From assembly GCF_024721175.1 (NCBI RefSeq), contig NZ_CP099399.1, positions 2,666,001 through 2,730,000 of the forward strand: a DNA stretch of 64,000 bases, given 5' to 3'. The DNA is from Rhizobium sp. Pop5 (lineage in GTDB: Bacteria; Pseudomonadota; Alphaproteobacteria; Rhizobiales; Rhizobiaceae). Shown here piece after piece: positions 59,327 to 64,000 of the stretch (positions are counted from its first letter, which is position 1; every line of letters begins with the position of its first letter). The translations under genes and the position numbers were made by a program. The notes under the pieces are model-generated. The model was given only the letters and a program-made list of their open reading frames with translations, searched no databases and was not told the DNA's origin.

Positions 59327-59371
59327 ATGATGCTGCCCGTGTGGATGGCGGGCAGAGAGAAAAGGACCTGA
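59327..59371 (+). CDS. Possible 14-codon leader ORF upstream of cspA
   Basis: ATGATG...TGA encodes MMLPVWMAGREKRT. AAGGAGG ends seven bases before the first ATG, an ideal ribosome site. The stop TGA is 3 nt before the csp start codon (TGAGGCATG), so ribosomes ending here could re-initiate on csp. Two alternative hairpins can hide the AAGGAGG. A regulatory leader peptide is possible; it may also be chance. Confidence 0.45.
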   Translation: MMLPVWMAGREKRT

Positions 59372-59374
59372 GGC

Positions 59375-59590
59375 ATGGCCGAGACTGGCACTGTAAAATT
59401 CTTCAATACCGACAAAGGCTTCGGCTTCATCAAGCCGGACCGGGGCGGCGCCGATATCTTCGTTCACATTTCTGCCGTTCAGGCCTCTGGCCTGGCCGGT
59501 CTGACGGAAAATCAGAAGGTAAGCTTCGACACGGAGCCGGATCGCCGCGGCAAGGGCCCCAAGGCAGTCAATCTGCAGATTGCCGGCTGA
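59375..59590 (+). CDS. cspA: Cold-shock protein
   Basis: 71-aa single cold-shock domain, an RNA/DNA chaperone. RNP1 is KGFGFIKPD and RNP2 is VFVHIS-like (IFVHIS), within TGTVKFFNTDKGFGFI and GGADIFVHISAVQ. Length and sequence are typical for rhizobial CspA-type proteins. AAAAGGACC lies ahead of the ATG. It has a long structured leader with a small ORF and a following terminator. Confidence 0.95.
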   Translation: MAETGTVKFFNTDKGFGFIKPDRGGADIFVHISAVQASGLAGLTENQKVSFDTEPDRRGKGPKAVNLQIAG

Positions 59591-59623
59591 GCCCTTAACA
59601 AGGCTGTCGAATTCGAGTTGAAG

Positions 59624-59645
59624 CCCGGCAGCAATGCCGGGTTTT
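59624..59645 (+). terminator. Intrinsic terminator of cspA
   Basis: CCCGGCA-GCAA-TGCCGGG then TTTTG, about 33 bp after the csp stop codon. Confidence 0.85.
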
Positions 59646-59737
59646 GTCGTTCAGCCTTCGTTCAGCTATAATTCTTTAGGACTATCACCATCGAGAAGGA
59701 ACCGGCGTTCGGTTCCCGGGGATTAGGACCTACACTT

Positions 59738-60214
59738 ATGAACAGGCTCGCCAAAACTCTTCTTCTGACAGCAACGGCTGCCGCGCTCACTCTCTCCGTC
59801 ATCGGCGAAGCATCGGCCGGTGACCACCACTGGCGCCATCATAACAACGACGCCCTCGTCGGCGGCGCTGTCGGCCTCGCCACCGGCCTGATCGTCGGCT
59901 CGGCCATCGCCAACGCCAACAACGGTCCTGTTTACGATGAGCCCCGCTACATCGACCCGCCCTACCAGTCGGGATATTATGAGCCCGCTCCGGTCTACCG
60001 CGCCCCGCGCCGCGTCTATGTCGAGCAACCGCAATATGTCGAGCAGCCGCAGTATGTCGAGCAGCCGCGATACTATGCTCCGGTTCGCACGGCGGTAGAG
60101 CCCTGGTCGCCGCAATGGGAGCGTTACTGCTCCTACCGCTACCGCTCCTTCGATCCGCGCAGCGGCACCTATATTGGCGGTGACGGCCGCAGCCACTTCT
60201 GCACCGCCGGCTGA
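59738..60214 (+). CDS. BA14K-family exported protein
   Basis: 158-aa protein with a signal peptide (NRLAKTLLLTATAAALTLSV, ending near GEASA), a His-rich start (GDHHWRHHNN), a glycine/alanine membrane-like helix (LVGGAVGLATGLIVGSAIA) and a Pro/Tyr-rich middle. The C-terminus WERYCSYRYRSFDPRSGTYI then GGDGRSHFC is the BA14K domain of Brucella and rhizobia, reported as lectin-like and immunogenic. A VEQPQY hexapeptide is repeated three times (60017-60070). The 5' leader has a GGAACCG/CGGTTCC hairpin. Confidence 0.88.
   Translation: MNRLAKTLLLTATAAALTLSVIGEASAGDHHWRHHNNDALVGGAVGLATGLIVGSAIANANNGPVYDEPRYIDPPYQSGYYEPAPVYRAPRRVYVEQPQYVEQPQYVEQPRYYAPVRTAVEPWSPQWERYCSYRYRSFDPRSGTYIGGDGRSHFCTAG
60017..60070 (+). 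repeat. Three 18-bp tandem repeats encoding YVEQPQ
   Basis: Three almost identical in-frame units of TATGTCGAGCAGCCGCAA (variants in the sixth and seventh codon positions). In-frame units can change number without frameshift. Confidence 0.8.
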
Positions 60215-60227
60215 TCGCTCAACGATC

Positions 60228-60283
60228 CCTAGAGCGGCTCACCTTTTCATGGAAGCGCAGAACCGCTCTAAATTTTTGTTTTT
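60228..60283. repeat. Rhizobial intergenic palindrome (AGAGCGG type)
   Basis: AGAGCGG and CCGCTCT flank about 25 nt, followed by AAATTTTTGTTTTTACGCAA. This is a common short intergenic repeat in rhizobial genomes; its ACGCAA end is shared with the element at 63096-63145. Confidence 0.65.
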
Positions 60284-60287
60284 ACGC

Positions 60288-60316
60288 AAAGCGCCGCCTT
60301 CCCGCGGCGCTTTTAT
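60288..60316 (+). terminator. Intrinsic terminator after the BA14K gene
   Basis: AAAGCGCCGC, loop, GCGGCGCTTTTATTTT: a GC stem plus T-run. It is also symmetrical enough to serve the convergent SDR gene. Confidence 0.8.
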
Positions 60317-60326
60317 TTTGGCCTCC

Positions 60327-61199
60327 TTAACCGGCCTTCTTCTCCCAAGGCATCGGCCCCACTTCCGTATCCCGATCGAAATCGGTTGAGACGCTGACAG
60401 CGCGCCATTCCTGGTCCGACCTGATGCGCACCGCATCGGCTTTTTCAACATTGCGCACCGCGTCGCTGCCGAGCAGCAGTCGCAACGGCGGTTCTTCGAG
60501 ACCGGCAATATGGATGACGGCCGCGGCCGCTTTGGCGGGATCGCCGGGCTGTCGGCCGTCATACTCACGCTGGAAACGCACCGTCGCCCCGACCGTATCC
60601 GCATACTCCGCCCGTCCCTCGGCCAGCACCGTCGAGGCGCCGGCGAAATCCGTCCGGAAGCCGCCGGGCTCGATCACCGTTACCTTGATGCCGAAAGGTG
60701 CGACTTCTTTCGACAGCACCTCGGAAAAACCTTCGACGCCGAATTTCGCCGCCGAATAGGCGCCGCGTCCAGCAGGCCCGATGCGCCCGCCGACGGACGA
60801 GAACTGAATGATACGGCCCGTGCCCTGCCCGCGCATCAGCGCAATGACCGCCTTGGTCATGATGATGGTCCCGAACAGGTTGGTCTCGATCTGGGCGCGG
60901 AAATCGGCAAGGCTGGTGTCCTCGATCGAGCCGACATTGCCAAAACCGGCATTGTTGACGAGCACGTCTAGGCGCCCGAATCTCGCCACGCAGGCCTCGA
61001 CCGCCGCGGCTGCCGCCGCCTCGTCGGTCACGTCGAGCGGCAGCGTCAATACCTGACCGCCATAACGCTCGGAAAGATCGGCAAGCTGGTCGGGATTGCG
61101 CGCCGTCGCCACCAGATTGTCTCCGGCGGCCAGAACCGCCTCGGCCAGCGCCCGGCCGAGACCGCGCGAACTCCCCGTAATCAACCACACTTTCGACAT
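60327..61199 (-). CDS. Short-chain dehydrogenase/reductase
   Basis: 290-aa classical SDR. The cofactor motif is VWLITGSSRGLGRALAEAVL, then LDVLVNNAGFGN, and the catalytic Ser and YxxxK in IQFSSVGGRIGPAGRGAYSA then AKFGVEGFSEVLSKE. The C-terminus is longer than minimal SDRs, ending in PMPWEKKAG. The start is the ATG at 61199 (MSKVWLITGSS), preceded by GGAGAGG. It diverges from an HxlR regulator across 101 bp, a typical regulator-SDR pair, so it probably responds to a quinone or aldehyde; the substrate is unknown. Confidence 0.93.
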   Translation of the reverse strand: MSKVWLITGSSRGLGRALAEAVLAAGDNLVATARNPDQLADLSERYGGQVLTLPLDVTDEAAAAAAVEACVARFGRLDVLVNNAGFGNVGSIEDTSLADFRAQIETNLFGTIIMTKAVIALMRGQGTGRIIQFSSVGGRIGPAGRGAYSAAKFGVEGFSEVLSKEVAPFGIKVTVIEPGGFRTDFAGASTVLAEGRAEYADTVGATVRFQREYDGRQPGDPAKAAAAVIHIAGLEEPPLRLLLGSDAVRNVEKADAVRIRSDQEWRAVSVSTDFDRDTEVGPMPWEKKAG

Positions 61200-61300
61200 C
61201 GGAAACCTCTCCTTGATTGGCTCCCGGCCCATGTATGTTCTATTGTTTCCGATCGAAAGAAGGTACCGGCAAGATCTATACGCACCTCGAGGTAACTGAA

Positions 61301-61690
61301 GTGACCAGCGACATATTCGATTTCTGCTGCAACATGACGGACGAACAGGATTTGCGGGCGCGCACCTTGATCGAGCGGGCCGCGGCGAAGTGGCCGCTGC
61401 GCATCCTGCACACGCTCTCCGATGCCGGCGCACCCTTGCGCTTCTCACGCCTGCTGGAAAGGGTCGAGGGCATCAGCCAGAAGGTACTGACGCAGACACT
61501 GCGCACCCTCGAAAACGATGGCCTTGTCATCCGCACGCTCTATCCCGAGATTCCGCCGCGGGTCGAATATGAATTGACGCCGCTCGGCCGCGATCTCCTC
61601 ATGCAGGTCGTAACGCTCTGGCGCTGGATCGTCGAACGTCTGGACGATTTCGATGCACGCAAAGCCGTGAAGCTGACGGCAGCGAGTTAA
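61301..61690 (+). CDS. HxlR-family transcriptional regulator
   Basis: 129-aa winged HTH. It starts at a GTG (61301) with GAGGTAAC upstream, giving VTSDIFDFCCNMTDEQDLRA. The wing and helix region is AAAKWPLRILHTLSDAGAPL, LRFSRLLERVEGISQKVLTQ then TLRTLENDGLVIRTLYPEIP. Two adjacent cysteines near residue 9 may sense quinones or aldehydes, as in other HxlR members. The likely target is the divergent SDR. Its TAA stop overlaps the convergent histidine kinase stop by 4 bp. Confidence 0.9.
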   Translation: MTSDIFDFCCNMTDEQDLRARTLIERAAAKWPLRILHTLSDAGAPLRFSRLLERVEGISQKVLTQTLRTLENDGLVIRTLYPEIPPRVEYELTPLGRDLLMQVVTLWRWIVERLDDFDARKAVKLTAAS

Positions 61691-63063
61691 GCCGGAATGC
61701 GGATCGTCGCCCTCAGCCCGCCGAGCGGGCTGTCGCCGAGCATGACGTTGCCGCCGTGGCTGCGGGCAATGTCGCGGGCGATCGCAAGGCCAAGCCCGGT
61801 GCCCGACGCATCGAGATTGCGCGCCGAATCCAGCCTGAAGAACGGTTTGAAGACGTCCTCACGGTTCTTTTCCGGAATGCCCGGCCCGTCGTCGTCAAAG
61901 ACCACGGTCAGCCATTTGGCATTGTGCTTGGCCTCGATGTCGAGCCTGTGCGCATAACGTTGCGCATTCGAGGCCAGGTTGGTGACGAGGCGCATGAAGG
62001 CGTTCGGCCGGACGGATATGTCGTCGTCGCCTTCGATCGAATAGTTGAACGTCTTGCCGCGCAGGGCGAAATCGGATTCCAGCTTCTGGAAGATCTCGCT
62101 CAGTTTCAGCTCGCCGACATCCTCTTCGACCTCGCCGCGTGCGAAGGCCATGTAGGCCTCCAGCATCGTCTGCATGTCGTTGACGTCATCATTCAAACCG
62201 TGCAGGTCGGGATTGTCGCCGGCGAGCGCCAATTGCAGCTTGAAGCGGGTGAGGATGGTGCGCAGATCGTGGCTGACGCCCGAAAGCATTGCCGTGCGCT
62301 GCTCGATCTGCCGCTCGATTCGCTCGCGCATCTGGATGAAGGCAAGGCCGGCGCGCCGAACCTCGTCGGCGCCGCGCGGATAGAAATTGTCGGCCTTCTG
62401 CCCCTTGCCGAAGCTTTCGGCCGCCCGCGCCAGCGTCAGGATCGGCCGGATCTGCCCGCGCAGGAAGAGGATGGATATGCCGATCAGCACCAGCGAGGTG
62501 CCGACCATCCAGACGATGAAAATATGGGTGTTCGAAGCATAGGTCTGGCTGCGCTTGGCCAGCACCCTGAGGATCTTGTTCTCGAGCTTGATGCGGATCT
62601 CGACGAGGTTCGAATTACCCACAGTGTCGATCCAGAACGGCCGATGGATCTCGTTGGTGATCTCATCGCTGAGGATGCCGTCGAGGATCGAGAAGAACGG
62701 CTTCATGCGCGGCGGCGGCAGGTCGCCGTCCGGCTCGATCGAGATCTGCAGGTTGAGCTGATCGCGCGCGATGCGAGTGATATCGCCATAGTCCGAATTC
62801 TGCGGATAGGTCTCGACGATCTCGATGATCGCGGCGATGTCGCGGGTAACGGCAAGCGACAGCCGCTCCGTTACCATCTGCCAGTGGCGCTCCATGAAGA
62901 CGGCGGCGACGACCGATTGCAACAGCACCATCGGAATGATGATGATCAGCAGCGACCGAGCATAGAGCCCGGTCGGCAACCGGCGGCGCAGCCAGCGGAC
63001 GATCCAGCGCCAGCCCTGCGCGGGAGTGCGGTCTTCCCGCCGCAAGCTGTCCATTGTCACCAT
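61687..63063 (-). CDS. Sensor histidine kinase (EnvZ-like)
   Basis: 458-aa membrane kinase. A first helix (LYARSLLIIIIPMVLLQSVV) is followed by a periplasmic region with DISP-like sequence, a second helix (IFIVWMVGTSLVLIGISILF) and a HAMP segment. The phospho-acceptor is MLSGVSHDLRTILTRFKLQL. The ATPase has VTNLASNAQRYAHRLDIEA, VFDDDGPGIPEKNREDVF and SGTGLGLAIARDIARSHGG. It pairs with the upstream response regulator, from which a 79-bp gap containing a rhizobial repeat separates it. The signal is unknown. Confidence 0.93.
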   Translation of the reverse strand: MVTMDSLRREDRTPAQGWRWIVRWLRRRLPTGLYARSLLIIIIPMVLLQSVVAAVFMERHWQMVTERLSLAVTRDIAAIIEIVETYPQNSDYGDITRIARDQLNLQISIEPDGDLPPPRMKPFFSILDGILSDEITNEIHRPFWIDTVGNSNLVEIRIKLENKILRVLAKRSQTYASNTHIFIVWMVGTSLVLIGISILFLRGQIRPILTLARAAESFGKGQKADNFYPRGADEVRRAGLAFIQMRERIERQIEQRTAMLSGVSHDLRTILTRFKLQLALAGDNPDLHGLNDDVNDMQTMLEAYMAFARGEVEEDVGELKLSEIFQKLESDFALRGKTFNYSIEGDDDISVRPNAFMRLVTNLASNAQRYAHRLDIEAKHNAKWLTVVFDDDGPGIPEKNREDVFKPFFRLDSARNLDASGTGLGLAIARDIARSHGGNVMLGDSPLGGLRATIRIPA

Positions 63064-63095
63064 CAGCGCCGGTCCTGATCTCTATCTCTTTGTTT

Positions 63096-63145
63096 TAGCG
63101 CAATTCCGGACGCAAACCGTTCACATTTTTGCTGGAATTGCTCTA
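63096..63145. repeat. Rhizobial intergenic palindrome (GCAATTCC type)
   Basis: AGCGCAATTCC and GGAATTGCTCT are inverted arms around GGACGCAAACCGTTCACATT. The element is widespread in Rhizobiales. Its CTAGAGC end supplies the TAG stop codon of the response regulator gene. Confidence 0.75.
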
Positions 63146-63844
63146 GTCGATGCTCAGCCTGTATCCGATACCGCGCACGGTCTGCAGCCAGACGGGGTTG
63201 GCCGGATCGTCCTCGATCTTGCGCCGCAGCCGGTTGATCTGCACGTCGATCGTCCGCTCGCCGACCTCGGTGTCGTTGCCGATCAGTTCGTGGCGGGGAA
63301 TCGTGTCGCCGGCGCGCCGCGCAAAGAGCAGCATGATCTCCTGTTCGCGGTCGGTCAGCCGGATCACCTCGCTCGCTCTCTTCAGTTCCTTGCGGGTGAG
63401 CGAGAAAGTATAGGGCCCGAACATGACCTGCTCGATCTTCGGCCCCTCGCCGCCGGCGTTGCGGCGCAGGATATTGTTGATGCGCAGCACCAGCTCGCGC
63501 GGATCGAAAGGCTTGGAGAGATAGTCGTCGGCACCCGCCTCCAGGCCTTCGATGCGGTTGCCCGATTCCGCCAGCGCCGTCAGCATGATAATCGGCACGT
63601 TCTTGATGGCCCGAAGCCCACGGGTGACGTCGATGCCGGATTCTCCGGGCATCATCACGTCCATGATGATGAGGTCGAAATCGAGCCCGGCGAGCTTGCG
63701 CTGCGCCTCAGCGCCGTCGGCGGCGACGGTGACGCGGAAGCCGTTCTCGGCGAGGTAACGATTGAGCAGGGCGCGGATGCGGGAGTCGTCATCGACCACC
63801 AGCAGATGCGCCGCATCGTCGGAAATTCCTGTCTTGACCGCCAT
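63143..63844 (-). CDS. petR: OmpR-family response regulator (PetR-like)
   Basis: 233-aa response regulator. The receiver has LLVVDDDSRIRALLNRYLAE, phospho-Asp in LIIMDVMMPGESGIDV and Lys in DDYLSKPFDPREL. The C-terminal winged helix is LTDREQEIMLLFARRAGDTI then ERTIDVQINRLRRKIEDDPA, ending RGIGYRLSID. The upstream gene is a MarR-like protein whose stop abuts this ATG (TGAATG), the order seen for petP-petR in Rhodobacter; the name is by that parallel. The kinase follows. The stop codon is TAG within a rhizobial repeat. Confidence 0.85.
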   Translation of the reverse strand: MAVKTGISDDAAHLLVVDDDSRIRALLNRYLAENGFRVTVAADGAEAQRKLAGLDFDLIIMDVMMPGESGIDVTRGLRAIKNVPIIMLTALAESGNRIEGLEAGADDYLSKPFDPRELVLRINNILRRNAGGEGPKIEQVMFGPYTFSLTRKELKRASEVIRLTDREQEIMLLFARRAGDTIPRHELIGNDTEVGERTIDVQINRLRRKIEDDPANPVWLQTVRGIGYRLSID

Positions 63845-64000
63845 TCAATCCGCCTTCTGTCTGTCCCGCATGCCTCTGAGGAATGCCTTTACGCCCTCTC
63901 GCGCCTCCGCAGAAGCACCATCGAATGCCCGCTCAATGCGGCGCGATTGGGGCTCCGCAAGGGCAAGCGCCAGTTCACGCCCCGTTTTCGTCGGATAGAG
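63845..64000 (-). CDS. MarR-family regulator (partial, C-terminal 51 aa; PetP-like)
   Basis: Only the last 51 codons are present: LYPTKTGRELALALAEPQSR then RIERAFDGAS and a helical tail ending RGMRDRQKAD. The wing end (YPTKTGRELA) followed by a long dimerisation helix is MarR-like. Its TGA is immediately followed by the ATG of the response regulator, so translation is probably coupled. The rest lies beyond the window. Confidence 0.75.
   Translation of the reverse strand, partial: LYPTKTGRELALALAEPQSRRIERAFDGASAEAREGVKAFLRGMRDRQKAD

Noticed and set aside
60017..60070. Tandem repeat as a regulatory iteron
   Set aside because: The 18-bp units are in frame inside the BA14K gene and encode VEQPQY.

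Overview
The window looks like a chromosomal segment of a Rhizobium of the leguminosarum/etli group. The DNA is GC-rich with strong third-position bias, so long spurious antisense ORFs are common. Nearly every protein reads as a rhizobial family: the dctABD C4-dicarboxylate system, an LpcC-type LPS core mannosyltransferase, the Lrp/trxB/LsrB block, tandem AbcR sRNAs, RIME-like palindromes and a BA14K-type protein. I saw no rRNA, tRNA, CRISPR array, insertion sequence or prophage.

Layout. 1-9.3 kb, minus strand: rpoD (3' part outside the window), a GFA-fold protein, tdh and kbl (threonine catabolism), a methyltransferase, recQ and dnaG. 9.3-16 kb: a long dnaG upstream gap with an orphan hairpin, an unknown HTH protein, YqeY, carA with a good promoter and terminator, and two drug-efflux-type transporters. 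16-23 kb: a class III cyclase with TPRs, a decayed LysR gene beside an aldo/keto reductase, a RIME-like palindrome, a zinc metallopeptidase, a DUF2306/LytTR divergent pair and a zinc alcohol dehydrogenase. 23-31 kb: carB; a two-gene DNA-repair operon (radical SAM protein plus DUF4130-UdgX fusion) under an apparent LexA box; greA; lpcC. 31-36 kb: dctA diverging from dctBD, with a sigma-54 site and two candidate DctD dyads. 36-39 kb: lrp, trxB, lsrB and two AbcR/alpha-r15 sRNA genes. 39-48 kb: two ArsR-controlled operons (one with efflux pump and ene-reductase), a ClpP paralogue, a streptomycin-kinase-like protein, LysR/NAD-epimerase divergent genes and a calcium/proton exchanger. 48-57 kb: three glycosyltransferase-region genes, aspartate aminotransferase, and a Gram-negative sortase with its LPQTA-bearing target followed by a PQQ-type sugar dehydrogenase. 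57-64 kb: a DMT exporter, a cold-shock gene with a structured leader and tiny upstream ORF, a BA14K protein, SDR/HxlR divergent genes and a MarR-response regulator-histidine kinase operon running off the end.

Strongest signals for follow-up: (1) the UdgX/radical-SAM operon with an exact GTTC-N7-GTTC box six bases from its start codon, implying SOS control of a poorly understood repair system; (2) the tandem AbcR genes, which share an upstream box at exactly the same distance from each inferred RNA start, next to the likely activator gene lsrB; (3) the class GN sortase and target pair; (4) the cold-shock leader, where two mutually exclusive stems cover the Shine-Dalgarno of a 14-codon upstream ORF; (5) a perfect 14-bp hairpin between the divergent dnaG and its neighbour that neither gene needs, suggesting an unannotated small RNA.

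Functions are assigned from motifs read by eye and recall of families. No database search or folding program was run.
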